From: Psychrobacter sp.
GTDB lineage: Bacteria; Pseudomonadota; Gammaproteobacteria; Pseudomonadales; Moraxellaceae
DNA: 64,000 nucleotides
Reading direction: 5' to 3'
NCBI GenBank assembly: GCA_018260445.1
Contig: JAGLBE010000014.1
Coordinates: 1 to 64,000, forward strand
Shown here: piece by piece, positions 45,319 to 55,557 of the stretch
Layout: every line of letters begins with the position of its first letter
Numbering within the stretch: position 1 is the stretch's first letter
Position numbers and translations under genes: made by a program
The notes under the pieces: model-generated
What the model was told of the DNA's origin: nothing
Database searches by the model: none
What the model saw: only the letters and a program-made list of their open reading frames with translations

Positions 45319-47136
45319 TTATTCATCAGACCAGTCCTGCATATAATAATGTACCAGCATTTGTTTGTCTAAGGTATTGGGCTCTACCGCAATCGGCTGC
45401 ATATCAGGCGCAAAGGTGAACATTTCACGGCTGACCGACGGGCTTAAAAAGGTCATGGGTTGCTCATAGCGGCTGGGCGCAACAAAAGGTTGGTTAACGC
45501 TGGCGATGATAAACCCCCATTCGCCAAACGAGGGCACATAAGCGTGATAGGGCGTGGTTTTAAAATGGGCGGCCTGCAACGTCTTATTAATAGACCAAAA
45601 AGAGCGTGGCGCATAATATGGCGAGGTTGATTGTACCACTGCCAACCCTTCGGCATTCAGGTGTTGACGTAACAGATGGTACATCGGCACCGAATACAGT
45701 TTGGCTAGGCTATATTGCGACGGGTCGGGCAAATTGACGATGATGGCATCAAAATGTGCCTCACTCGATTCTAACCATTTATAGGCATCGGCATTCACAA
45801 TGGTTACTTTAGGGTCATTCAACGAGTTAGCATTTAACGCTTGAAACCTTGGCGTATCGGCAAAAAAATCGGTCATCTTTTTATCCAAATCCACCAAGGT
45901 AATATGTGCCACTGCCTCGTATTTTAATACCTCACGCGCGGCCATGCCATCACCGCCGCCCAGTATTAACACCTCAAGCTTGGGCTTGCTGGCTCTGGTG
46001 CTGTCAGACAACGTTTGCATCATGGGATGCACCAAGGCTTCATGATAGCGGTGCTCGTCTCGGGTAGAAAACTGCAAGTTACCGTTTAAAAACAGCTGTA
46101 GATGCCCGTGCCGCTCGGTCACTATCAACCGCTGATACGGGGAATTGGTAGCAAAAATAACGGGCGCATTAAACAGTTTTTGTTCGGACAACCCCACCAA
46201 ACGGTCGGCAAACAACAATCCTGCCAGTAGCAACGCTGTCGCCAACAAAATACGCACAATCAGGCCGTGTCTAATGGATTCGGATCGAGCAAACCTATGG
46301 GCTTGTTGTTTATGTTTAGCGTCTTCGGTAATTACTTGGTGCGCTTGATATGAGGTAACTTTATCTAAGCTATTTAACCTATCTAAGCTGCCTAAGCTAC
46401 CTAAGCTACCTAAGCTATTGAAACCATCTGAACCATCCGAACTGCTTTGAGAAAGATTTGGCTTATGTTTATCTAAATTAGTATCGCTTAGGCTATTTAT
46501 CTTTAAGCGATTATCCGCTCTATCTATTTTCGGATAAAAATGCCAAGCTGTCCAGCCTGCCACCATCACATTGAGCAGCCCAAACAACACTGCCGACCTT
46601 GCCAGCCCCAATAACGGGGCTAGCACTAAAGGAAACACCAAAGAGACCGCCAAAGCACCCAAATAGTCAAAGGTCAATACGCGACTCACCAACTCATGAA
46701 ACGCTTGTTCTTGGGCGTTAAAAATACGCATGACGAGCGGTATTTCCATCCCCACCAAAATACCGATGCACATCACCAGCGCATACAATATCGCCTTAAA
46801 CGAGGGCAGCCAAGCAAATGCCAAAAATAAACCGATTGCCGATAAGCCGCCAATAAGACCGACCAACACCTCAATCTCGATAAAACGCTGTAACACCTTG
46901 TCTTCGGGCACATATTTGGACAAATGTTAGCCAATACCCATCGCAAATAAGTAAGTGCCGATAATGGTTGAAAACTGCAACACCGAATCGCCGAGCACGT
47001 AGCTCGCCAGCGCCCCTGCGATAAGCTCATACGCCAGACCACAAGAGGCAACAACAAAAACGGACAGCACCAACAGTGAGTCGGTATGTAAACGTTTTAA
47101 AGGATGGTACAAGGGGCGTTTTAAGCGACGAGTCAT
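45319..47136 (-). pseudogene. speE: Membrane-fused spermidine synthase (polyamine aminopropyltransferase), in-frame stop
   Basis: One frame from ATG 47136 to 45319 (605 codons), interrupted by TAA at 46927-46929. Before the stop: two predicted helices, ending TYLFAMGIG. After it, continuously, HLSKYVPEDKVLQRFIEIE and more helices, then the methyltransferase-like catalytic domain with LILGGGDGMAAREVLKY, the VDLDKK acceptor of the nucleotide ribose, and NADAYKWL / VNLPDPSQYSLAKLYS. The stop probably replaced a Ser or similar codon in the MGIG-x-HLSKY segment. A linker near residues 225-260 has four 9-nt CTAAGCTAC repeats (46383-46418). First gene of the operon. A TTG restart at 46923 might give a truncated protein. 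Confidence 0.85.
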
Positions 47137-47217
47137 GCAGACAACTTTATGGCTAAAAGACTATTATTTAATGAGCGATGAATCGTTATAGTAAAACAAG
47201 CACGGCCTTAATTCGCT

Positions 47218-49104
47218 TTATCCCGCCTTAACCCTATCGACAAACACGCCATAACCCGATTGCGGCATTTTATCCACGGGGATAAACTGTAATGCCCCGC
47301 CGTTAATGCAATAACGCAGCCCTGTTTTGTCCTTTGGCCCATCGTTAAACACATGGCCTAAATGCGAGTCCGCCACCCGCGAGCGCACCTCGGTACGCTG
47401 CATATTAAACGCCGTATCGGTGTGTTCAACAATCACCTGTGGGTCTATCGGTTGCCAAAAACTCGGCCAACCACACTTTGAATCATATTTATGGGTGGAT
47501 AAAAACAACGGCTCACCGCTGACCACATCCACATAAATGCCCGGGGCAAATAGGTGATCATAATCGTGGCTAAAGGCACGCTCTGTACCTGCATTTTGGG
47601 TAATGTCATATTGCGACTTGGTTAACGTGTCTTTTAGCGCATTTTTATCAAAATTGGCATAACGTTTGGGGTCTAGGGCTTCGGTGACTGTATTGGCAGG
47701 GGCGAGCTTGCTGCCCCCTTTAGAAGCTGATGTGCCTATTTTATTATCCGCCAACTTGTCATCCGCCAAACTTAAATCAATATGACAATAGCCGTTAGGG
47801 TTTTTGGCTAGATAATCCTGATGGTACTCCTCGGCTGGCGAGAAGTTAGCAAGCGCCTTGTTTTCGACCACAATCGCTTTGCTGTACTTAGGCTTAAGGG
47901 ATTGTAGCGCTTTATCGACCACAGCTTTATCGCTGGCATCCGTATAATAGACGCCTGCTCGATATTGCACGCCTCTATCATTGCCCTGTTTGTTTAGGCT
48001 GGTTGGGTCTATTACTCTAAAGTAATATTTTAATAGGGTCGCTAGGTCTAGTTTATCGGCATCGTAAGTGACTTTGACCGTTTCGGCATGGCCTGAACCT
48101 TGTATCACTTGCTCATAGCTTGGGTTCGCAATCTTAGGGTCGCCATTGGCGTAACCTGAGATAGCATCCACTACCCCATCGACGCGCTCCATATAGGCCT
48201 CAAGCCCCCAAAAACAACCACCCGCTAAATAAATGGTTTTGGTATTGATGGGCGTACCGTCCGCGTTGTAATACACACCATTTTTGTTTGCTGCGCTGGT
48301 TGATGTTGCGTCAGCTTTGGCTTCACTGGAAACAGCCGGTTTGGCTTTGCTATTTTTTAGGTCAGCAAAATCATTGCCTGCATTTTCTGCCAAGGCAAAG
48401 GCTTGCTCTTTAGTGATATTGCCTTTAATTAAGCGAACTAAGTTGCCACGTTTATCTAATATCGCCCAACTTGGATAGACTTGCACCCCGAGTTGGTGAA
48501 TTAAACTCCCCGATTTAGTATCTACTTGGTCAATTAACACGGGCAACTTTGGATAATCGCCCTGTACGCCTGCGTACCACTGTTTAAAATCAGCCGTTTC
48601 CTTTTCATTTAACTGACCGGGGCTAGCAACTGTAATCACATTTAGCCCAGCAAAGGCGGGATTGCTGCGCCATGCCTCGGTTTCCTCCAATGTGCCCAAA
48701 CACAGCGGACACCAGCTTGCCCAAAACTTAACCAACGTGGGCTTACTACTATCTATTACGTTACTACCACTGTCGCCCAAGCCTTGCGTCAGTTGCGGCA
48801 GACTTTGCAATTGCTTAAGTAAGTCGCTGGGCAACATATCACGGCTATTGGTAATGCCGGTATTTATGCCAGTACTTTGAGAACCAGTGGACGACTCATG
48901 GCCCCCTATACTGCTGTTATCCGCATTGCTCATTTGACCACAGCCGAGCAATAAGGTAACGGTTGCCACTGCCGCTGCGCTTAAAACGCCAATATTAGCG
49001 ACCGCTCCGTTAGCTTTTTTGCCAATATGGACAGTATTGGCAGTATTGGCAGTCTGAACAGTTGCTGCTGATGTCGATGTAATTGGACTAGGCTTTTTTA
49101 ACAT
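47218..49104 (-). CDS. msrAB: Thioredoxin-MsrA-MsrB fusion lipoprotein (PilB-like)
   Basis: Periplasmic repair enzyme for oxidised methionine, as in Neisseria PilB. 628 residues from the ATG at 49104. Lipoprotein-type signal (LLLGC, Cys-55). TlpA-like thioredoxin domain with WCPLC (Cys-132/135) that regenerates the reductases. MsrA with GGCFWG (Cys-297) for the S-sulfoxide. MsrB with CGWPSF and the catalytic RYCIN (Cys-599) for the R-sulfoxide. A Ser/Ala/Lys linker joins thioredoxin and MsrA. An upstream ATG at 49131 would add nine residues; neither start has a strong ribosome site. All catalytic residues present. Follows proV; separate promoter not located. Confidence 0.95.
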   Translation of the reverse strand: MLKKPSPITSTSAATVQTANTANTVHIGKKANGAVANIGVLSAAAVATVTLLLGCGQMSNADNSSIGGHESSTGSQSTGINTGITNSRDMLPSDLLKQLQSLPQLTQGLGDSGSNVIDSSKPTLVKFWASWCPLCLGTLEETEAWRSNPAFAGLNVITVASPGQLNEKETADFKQWYAGVQGDYPKLPVLIDQVDTKSGSLIHQLGVQVYPSWAILDKRGNLVRLIKGNITKEQAFALAENAGNDFADLKNSKAKPAVSSEAKADATSTSAANKNGVYYNADGTPINTKTIYLAGGCFWGLEAYMERVDGVVDAISGYANGDPKIANPSYEQVIQGSGHAETVKVTYDADKLDLATLLKYYFRVIDPTSLNKQGNDRGVQYRAGVYYTDASDKAVVDKALQSLKPKYSKAIVVENKALANFSPAEEYHQDYLAKNPNGYCHIDLSLADDKLADNKIGTSASKGGSKLAPANTVTEALDPKRYANFDKNALKDTLTKSQYDITQNAGTERAFSHDYDHLFAPGIYVDVVSGEPLFLSTHKYDSKCGWPSFWQPIDPQVIVEHTDTAFNMQRTEVRSRVADSHLGHVFNDGPKDKTGLRYCINGGALQFIPVDKMPQSGYGVFVDRVKAG

Positions 49105-49183
49105 ATGGGTCTCACTAAAAATAAATGACATAGCGCTGATATGGGGCCAAATCGCCGTAACTTCAATTAGATAGCGTTATGGC

Positions 49184-50125
49184 TTAAGCCCCCGCCACCA
49201 TAAACCGAGCCACATAGTCATCAACAGGGTTGTCTTGTAACTGCTGCGGTGTGCCCGTTTGCACCAACCGCCCGCCATTTAAGATACTGATACGATTGCC
49301 GAGTTTGACAGCTTCATCAATATCATGAGTAATAAACACAATGGTTTTGCTAAGTTTGTCTTGCAAGGTTAGCAACTGCTCTTGCAGTTGCCCACGGATT
49401 AACGGGTCAAGGGCGGAAAACGCTTCATCCATCAAGATGATAAGCGTGTCTACCGCCAAAGCCCTAGCTAACCCGACGCGTTGCTGCATACCGCCGGATA
49501 ACTCATCCGGGTAGCTAGTTTCTATCCCAACCAGCCCTACCTCGTTGAGCCAATGCCGGGCGATGTCATGGCGTTCGGCTTTGGGCATTTTGCTCACCCT
49601 TAACCCATAAGCGACGTTTTGGATAACGGTCATATGCGGTACTAAGCCAAAATGCTGAAACACCATACTGACGTTGTTTTGGCGAAACTGTTGTAGCTGT
49701 TTGTCGTTAAGGGTGAGTACATTGACGATTTGGTTTTGGGTAGCGTTGATTGGGTTAGATAGCGTTGGATTATCCTTTAAATGAGAAGACGCTGGATTGA
49801 CAGACGCTGATTGGTTGGCGTACTCAACATTGCCACCCTCATAACTATTCACGCTGTCTACCCATATTTTGCCCTGTGTGGGGTCAATTAAGCGATTGAT
49901 ATGGCGTACCAGCGTCGATTTTCCCGACCCTGATAACCCCATAATGCAATGCAGTTCGCCTGATTCGATAGCGAGGTTGACGTTATATAAGCCTACCGAA
50001 TGCCCTGTTTGCGCCCGCACCTCACTACTGCTCATGCCCTGCTCTAATAGTGTTAGGGTATGTTTTGCTTGGTTGGGTGTGGCATCAAATATCTTGCTGA
50101 CGTTTTGTAGGCGGATATGGGTCAT
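49184..50125 (-). CDS. proV: Glycine betaine/proline ABC transporter ATPase
   Basis: ATP-binding subunit of a quaternary-amine importer. 313 residues. Walker A GLSGSGKST at 63-71, signature LSGGMQQR near 212, Walker B LIILMDEAFSALDP near 230. It lacks the C-terminal CBS pair of E. coli ProV (400 residues), so ionic-strength gating of that type is not expected. An insert near residues 95-145 (Asn/Ser-rich) interrupts the RecA-like core between Walker A and the Q-loop. The permease/binding-protein partner (proXW) lies 1.1 kb upstream on the same strand, separated by a broken lipoprotein gene and a REP element. Confidence 0.9.
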   Translation of the reverse strand: MTHIRLQNVSKIFDATPNQAKHTLTLLEQGMSSSEVRAQTGHSVGLYNVNLAIESGELHCIMGLSGSGKSTLVRHINRLIDPTQGKIWVDSVNSYEGGNVEYANQSASVNPASSHLKDNPTLSNPINATQNQIVNVLTLNDKQLQQFRQNNVSMVFQHFGLVPHMTVIQNVAYGLRVSKMPKAERHDIARHWLNEVGLVGIETSYPDELSGGMQQRVGLARALAVDTLIILMDEAFSALDPLIRGQLQEQLLTLQDKLSKTIVFITHDIDEAVKLGNRISILNGGRLVQTGTPQQLQDNPVDDYVARFMVAGA

Positions 50126-50163
50126 TTTGGGTTCCAGTTTTAAATGTACTGTGTTTAGTACAC

Positions 50164-50184
50164 GTAGGGTGCGCCCAGCGCACC
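50164..50184. repeat. REP element upstream of proV
   Basis: GTAG-GGTGCGC-CCA-GCGCACC is the same element as in the BIME at 20584 (one loop base differs). It lies 38 bp before the proV start, in the gap to the broken lipoprotein gene, and could separate the two transcripts. Confidence 0.8.
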
Positions 50185-50213
50185 AAATATAACGTTATCT
50201 ATAAAGCCATGCT

Positions 50214-51001
50214 TTACTCTTCAGCAGGCATTTTCTCAAAGTCACTAACCCACTTTTGATAGGTAGAATTGTTTAACATATCCTCCTGAGTTTGCGCTTT
50301 TGGTATTTTACCTACCATGACATCAGAGGCGATGTTTAAAGTCACCGTATGACCATCCATTAAGTAGGTTGAGATTTTTGAAATCTCGCATAACTTACAG
50401 GGTGTCCAAAGTATATAGCCATCATGCTCGGTAAAATAATAGTATCCAACAGGACTGCCTTCTGGTGATGGAACTGGGTCATAGCGCGGTTCTATGGAGC
50501 GTCCGAGCCCATCTGATAATTCTGCTATAAGCGCATCAACGCTCGCTTCTTTAAACATTCCATTGCGTTGTTATCATATTGTCCCGTAAGTAACGCCCTT
50601 TGCTCAGGCGTCGCTATCTTTACTAAAATAATATCGTTTTTGGCTTTGTCTTGTAGTGGATAAAATCCTTTTTTATCTTTATATTCTTCAAATAATCCTG
50701 ACCAATATGCCAAGTCTTTTAGACGCGTGGCGTCACTCCATTCTTGCGTTCGTGAACCCTCACTTGTAGATGTTTGCGAGACAATATTGTTAGATGTCGT
50801 CGTAGATTCAGTTTCAGTATTGCCACAAGCAGTTATTAAGCTGGTTAACACTAAAGCTGACATTAATTTTATAACTGTACCCATGTTTTGATTATGGCCT
50901 AAATTATGTTTTCGGTTAAGGCTTAGCTTAGGGTGATAAAAATCACTTTGATGATTATTTAATCGAGCGCCATGCGGATTAATAAATTTTAATAAATTCA
51001 T
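50214..51001 (-). pseudogene. Predicted lipoprotein, frameshifted
   Basis: Frame one (51001-50525) has a hydrophobic segment and lipobox LTSLITAC, then a globular part with WSDATRLKDLAYWSGLFEEYKDKKGFYPLQ, and breaks after QYDNNAMECLKKRALMRL. Frame two continues FKEASVDALIAELSDGLGRSIEPRYDP through GYYYFTEHDGYILWTPCKLC to 50214. The break holds AATGGAATG, as if five bases (GAATG) were inserted after NNAM; removing them gives NNAMFKEASVD. The ATG at 51001 has an AGGA ribosome site but gives a long pre-lipobox leader; ATG 50884 gives a normal signal length. No family recognised. It sits between proXW and proV. Confidence 0.7.
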
Positions 51002-51207
51002 ATGTCTTCCTGTTTCGATTAGAGGCGGATTCAGATAATTAGTACAATTTCATTTAAAATAAGACGCACATGTATGATGAACCCAGCGTTTTCTTTGAAC
51101 ACAAAGAAATTGCTATAATATATAAACATATGTTCGTAAAAAACGATACCACATTGATCTTAAAATTAAAAGGGGCCTCTCGCAAGAAGACATTGTCCAA
51201 CCCTCCC

Positions 51208-53210
51208 CTATTTTAACAATTCCTGCCTAGCTCGCCTGCCCTGCCCAAACGCTTGGGTAATACGGTCAATGATTATCGCCATAATCACAATCGCGGTGCC
51301 TGCTTGCAACCCTTGCCCGATGTTTAAGGTTTGGATGGATTGCAATACGTCCTCGCCCAATCCCGGTGCACCAATCATCGAGGCAAGAACAACCATCGCC
51401 AGCGACATCATCACCGCCTGATTAATGCCTGCCATAATGCTGGGCAATGCTTGCGGTAATTTAATCCAAAACAACAGCTGGGTGTGGGTGCTACCAAATG
51501 AGCGACCCGCCTCAACCATCTCATGCGGTACTTGGTTGATGCCCAGCATGGTGAGGCGAATCAGCGGCGGCAAGGCATAGATGATGGTGGCAAATAATGC
51601 GGGCACTTTGCCAATACCAAACAGCATCAGCACGGGGATGAGATACACGAAGCTGGGCATGGTTTGCATGACGTCAAGTATCGGGGTGATGATGCGCCGT
51701 GATAGACGACTGGCTGCCATTAAAATGCCGACGGGGATGCCGATAATCATCGTGATAAGCACGGCCACGATAAGCAAGGCCAAGGTTTGGATAAGCGCTG
51801 TCCATAAGCCAAATGCCCCGATCATAAACAACCCTGCGCCGCAAGCGACAGCAAACCAAATTTTACGGGTTGCTAACCAGCCGAGTATGGCGACTAAGGC
51901 GATGATTAACCAAGGCGGTATAACGGTTAATAGTCGCTCAATGGGTAACAATATATAGGGTAAGGTGACCTGACTAATCGTGCGGAACATATCGCCAAAA
52001 TTTTGCACCACATAGCTTAGCGAGTTGTTTAGTGGTGTCTCTAATGACCATTCGGGAAACCATTTGAAACTTGTCGTAGACGCTATTGCTACTGATGTAG
52101 AGGTCGAGGTTGTCGACTCTGAACTTCTTGCTGAACCGTTTGTTTCCGTTTGCAAGGACACACCGAGAGCATTGGCTAAGTTTTGAGCGGCTTGCGGGGT
52201 CATCCAATGTTGCCACAACGCAGGATTTTGCTGCAAAAACAGTTTGGCTTGCGCCTCGCCACTACGTTTGCTTTCACTCATGGCAAGAATGGCACCATTG
52301 AGCGCATCTGGGGTAAATTGCACCTTGTTAAACGTATCTGCTAACTGCGGATGGGATACTATAAACGGAGTGGATACCGCGATGCCTAAGTCCGACACAG
52401 GAAAGCCAGAGACACAGTCAGTTTGGCTATCGGCAATCAGTAGTTTGTCCCAACATTCGCCATTGTATGCAGGAAACGCAATGGGGGCAAAGTCGTATTT
52501 CGCCATTAGCCCTGTGGGTTGCCAGTAATAAAACAGGAGCGGTTTGCGCTGCTCAAACGCTGAGGCAATCTCGGCATCTAAAGCCGCGCCTGTGCCCGGA
52601 TGCACGTTGTTAAATTGACTAGCAAGCCCGGTGTTGTTGAGTAAATGGGTATTAAATATCTCACAGGTCCAGCCGGTTGGACAGTTTAAAAAGCGTGACT
52701 TGATGGGTTTTCGGGGTCGGTGAATAGCTGAGTATAATCAGGCAAGTCTTGATAGGTTTTTAGCCTAGGGTTGTCATCAATGACATACTGGGGCACATAC
52801 CAGCCTTGGGTCGCCCCGCCTTGTAGCGTATCGCCAATCACGGCCGCTTTACCTGCTGTAATGGCATCTTCGATAATGGGCGAGCGCCCGACCCACTGCT
52901 CGCCAATCACTTGAATGTCGTATTGCGCTAAGGCAGTCTCTAAGGCAGGCCCTGCCCCCGGCACGGATTCGGTACGGCAGCCGTAGCCGTCTTCAGTAAT
53001 GGTTTGCAGCACAGCCGATATAAATTGACCACTCTCCCACGTCAGCGAGCCAAATTTTATGGGCGCACTATCGCTGTCTGTGCAGGCGGCAAACACGTTG
53101 GAGGATAGCAGCAATAAACTCAGGGTTAGCCATAGCTTAAACCCTCGTGTTAACCCAGTTAGGGAGAAAATGCTGGCTGCGCTGTTGGGGTGATGGTTTA
53201 CAGTAGTCAT
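51208..53210 (-). pseudogene. Glycine betaine ABC transporter ProX-ProW fusion, frameshifted
   Basis: A signal peptide (ends VFAAC) leads a ProX-type binding domain (IKFGSLTWESGQFISAVLQ, VPGAGPALETALAQYDIQV, ending WMTPQAAQNLA), then a ProW-type permease with LITMIIGIPVGIL, MQTMPSFVYLIPVLMLFG and the GAPGLGEDV loop. The first frame stops after DPENPSSHAF. The second frame, already open there, reads KSRFLNCPTGWTCEIFNTHLL, the conserved ProX segment. Restoring one A at 52699-52701 (TCAAG to TCAAAG) gives ENPSKSRFLNC. The span is 3n+2, as for a 1-nt loss. If real, the importer is dead although proV is intact. Confidence 0.85.
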
Positions 53211-53621
53211 AGCCTGCCTTTTGGTATAGAGTTATGAGTGACTATACAAGGTTTATCAGAGTAATCTGTTTAGAATCGTATATTTAAATCGTGCTACCCA
53301 AGCCCATGTTGGCTATAACGGTATGCAAGAAAGATAAATAGGATAAATTGTGACTTTAGACCCAAATTTGACAAACCCACACAAATGGGCATTAAACCCC
53401 GTCTATATGGCGCAAAAAACCTTTTTTATTAGCCTGATTATTTAAAGTATCGGAAGGCAAAAATTTGGTATTTAATATGCTGATATTTAAATAATTTTAT
53501 GATAATGTGGATAAAGTAAAGTTTTAAAACGTCGCATTATTGTCGTAATATCTAGATGGATCTAGATTTAAGACATTAAAACACATGTCTTCACAGTCTC
53601 ATTTCTGCAAGAAAGCAAAAA
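53211..53621. other. Intergenic spacer with palindrome TCTAGAT-GG-ATCTAGA
   Basis: Spacer between proXW and a permease remnant. It holds a perfect inverted repeat TCTAGAT/ATCTAGA with a 2-nt centre (53551-53566), 56 bp before the remnant's start codon. This is an operator-like element, perhaps for the lost permease gene. Otherwise AT-rich with no coding remnant seen. Confidence 0.4.
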
Positions 53622-53732
53622 ATGACCATATTTGCTATTGTATTATCGCTCGCTTTGCTCATGTACTTTGCCTATAAAGGCGTGAGCGTACTCATATTAG
53701 CACCCGTTTTAGCATAATTTGCGGTCGTTTTG
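53622..53732 (+). pseudogene. N-terminal remnant of a GntP-like permease
   Basis: ATG 53622 opens MTIFAIVLSLALLMYFAYKG then VSVLILAPVLA, followed by TAA (53715-53717) and, in the same frame, FAVVLYSVLL. This matches the first helix pair of GntP/gluconate-type permeases (roughly LLMYLAYRGVSVLVLAPLLALLAVLL), with the TAA replacing a Leu codon. Homology then fades and the other ~12 helices are absent. Read as a deleted and mutated transporter gene. It is short, so the family call is tentative. Confidence 0.55.
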
Positions 53733-54069
53733 TATAGTGTACTGCTAATTTACACTCGCCTATCAATCTACACTTGCCTAGTCACTAAAGCAGGTAGGGG
53801 TAGACCGATCTAAACTCTCTAAAAACATTGGCACCGTGGTCACCCGCTTGTCCTGTACCCCAACCCTGTCATAAATATCGCTTGTAAAATACACCACTAT
53901 GTCTCACTATAATGCCAAGAATTCTATAATATTTAAGGTTTAAGCTTATGTAAGGGTTGGTTAAAATAACACTTAAGAGGTAGGTTAGACTTTAAATACC
54001 AGGGTTTATTTATAATCGCTCAACATATTCACGACATCAACCACCCACTAGCTAAGATAAGGACTGCGA
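53733..54069. other. Spacer upstream of mmsA
   Basis: 337 bp without a recognisable gene. A short near-duplicate (TTTACACTCGCCTATCAA / TCTACACTTGCCTAGTCA) lies near 53749-53785. The mmsA ribosome site AAGGA (54059-54063) is at its end. The mmsA promoter should be here but was not located with confidence. Confidence 0.4.
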
Positions 54070-55557
54070 ATGCAACAGGTTAAGCAATTGATTAATGGCG
54101 AGTTTATCGACTCTACTACTCAAGAATGGATTGACCTTACCGACCCTGCAACACAAGAGGTTATTGCCAAAGTGCCACAAACCACGGATGATGAAATCAA
54201 TCAAGCCGTCGCTGCTGCCAAAGAGGCGTTTAAAACATGGCGCAAAACACCGATTACAACGCGTGCCCGCATATTTTTACGCTATCAAGCATTAATTCGT
54301 GACAACATGGATGAGCTGGCGGAGTTATTGACCAGCGAGCAAGGCAAAACCATTGCCGATGCACGTGGCGATGTGTTTCGGGGCTTAGAAGTGGTTGAGC
54401 ATGCCGCCGGTATTGCCAACCTACAAATGGGCGATTTTGTCGAAAACGTGGCCACCAATGTAGATACCTATAGCATTTGGCAGCCACTTGGCGTCTGTGC
54501 TGGCATTACCCCGTTTAATTTTCCGGCGATGATTCCGCTATGGATGTTCCCGATGGCGATTGCAACGGGCAATACCTTTGTGTTAAAGCCGTCAGAGCAA
54601 GACCCTATGGTGCCCATGCGTTTGGTTGAGCTTGCCCTAGAAGCTGGCGTGCCACCCGGTGTACTCAACGTGGTACACGGCGGCAAAGCCACAGTGGATG
54701 CCATTTGTGACCACCCTGATATCAAAGCCGTGTCGTTTGTGGGTTCCACCAAAGTGGGTCAGCACGTGTATGACCGTGCCGGCAAAGCTGGCAAACGTGT
54801 GCAGTGTATGATAGGCGCCAAAAATCATGCGATTATTATGCCGGATGCCAACAAAGAGCAAACCTTGAACCAATTGGCAGGAGCCACCTTTGGGGCGGCG
54901 GGTCAACGCTGTATGGCGTTAGCGGTTGTGGTATTGGTGGGCAAAGCGGGCGAATGGGTTGATGAAATCAAAGCCAAAGCGGAAACCTTGGTTGTCTCTG
55001 CGGGTAAAAACGATAAAGATTTGGGTCCTCTGATTACTCCACAAGCCAAAGCACGTGTTGAGCACTTGATTCAAACGGGTGTCGATGAAGGCGCAAACTT
55101 AATTTTAGATGGCCGTGGTATCGTGGTCGAAGGCTTTGAGCAGGGTAACTTTGTTGGCCCCACTATTTTTGATAATGTGACCACCGATATGCAAATTTAT
55201 ACCCAAGAGATTTTTGGACCGGTGATGCTTATCATGCGAGCTGATAGCTTGGCTGATGCTATTGAATTGGTGAATGCTAACCCGAATGGCAACGGCACTG
55301 CTATTTTTACCCAATCTGGCGCCGCCGCTCACAAATTTCAGCAAGACATTGATGTGGGTCAAATAGGTATTAATTTACCCATTCCCGTACCGTTACCGAT
55401 GTTCTCGTTCTCAGGCTCGCGTGGCAGTAAATTGGGCGATTTAGGCCCGTATGGCAAACAAGCAGTGCAGTTTTACACCCAAACTAAAACGGTGACGGCG
55501 CGCTGGTTTGATGATGATGCCAGTAAAGGTAAGGTAAATACGACTATCTCGATGTAG
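54070..55557 (+). CDS. mmsA: Methylmalonate-semialdehyde dehydrogenase (CoA-acylating)
   Basis: Last step of the valine branch: methylmalonate semialdehyde plus CoA and NAD+ to propionyl-CoA and CO2. 495 residues, the usual length. Aldehyde dehydrogenase features: [20 protein letters not shown] near 139-158, the [12 protein letters not shown] nucleotide-binding turn near 223, and catalytic Cys-281 in GQRCMA. The last part has the family-specific [19 protein letters not shown]. Leads the valine cluster but is separated from the acyl-CoA dehydrogenase gene by 304 bp with a possible terminator. Intact. Confidence 0.96.
   Translation: MQQVKQLINGEFIDSTTQEWIDLTDPATQEVIAKVPQTTDDEINQAVAAAKEAFKTWRKTPITTRARIFLRYQALIRDNMDELAELLTSEQGKTIADARGDVFRGLEVVEHAAGIANLQMGDFVENVATNVDTYSIWQPLGVCAGITPFNFPAMIPLWMFPMAIATGNTFVLKPSEQDPMVPMRLVELALEAGVPPGVLNVVHGGKATVDAICDHPDIKAVSFVGSTKVGQHVYDRAGKAGKRVQCMIGAKNHAIIMPDANKEQTLNQLAGATFGAAGQRCMALAVVVLVGKAGEWVDEIKAKAETLVVSAGKNDKDLGPLITPQAKARVEHLIQTGVDEGANLILDGRGIVVEGFEQGNFVGPTIFDNVTTDMQIYTQEIFGPVMLIMRADSLADAIELVNANPNGNGTAIFTQSGAAAHKFQQDIDVGQIGINLPIPVPLPMFSFSGSRGSKLGDLGPYGKQAVQFYTQTKTVTARWFDDDASKGKVNTTISM

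Noticed and set aside
45033..45326. 97-codon reading frame overlapping the start of speD
   Set aside because: Not an independent gene: its 3' half is speD read out of frame. Its 5' half is better explained as the ancestral speD leader.
8672..53210. Explaining all frameshifts as sequencing error
   Set aside because: Plausible for the three single-base losses at short runs, but not for the in-frame stops in speE, DUF350 and the ABM-like gene, nor for the lack of lesions in core genes.
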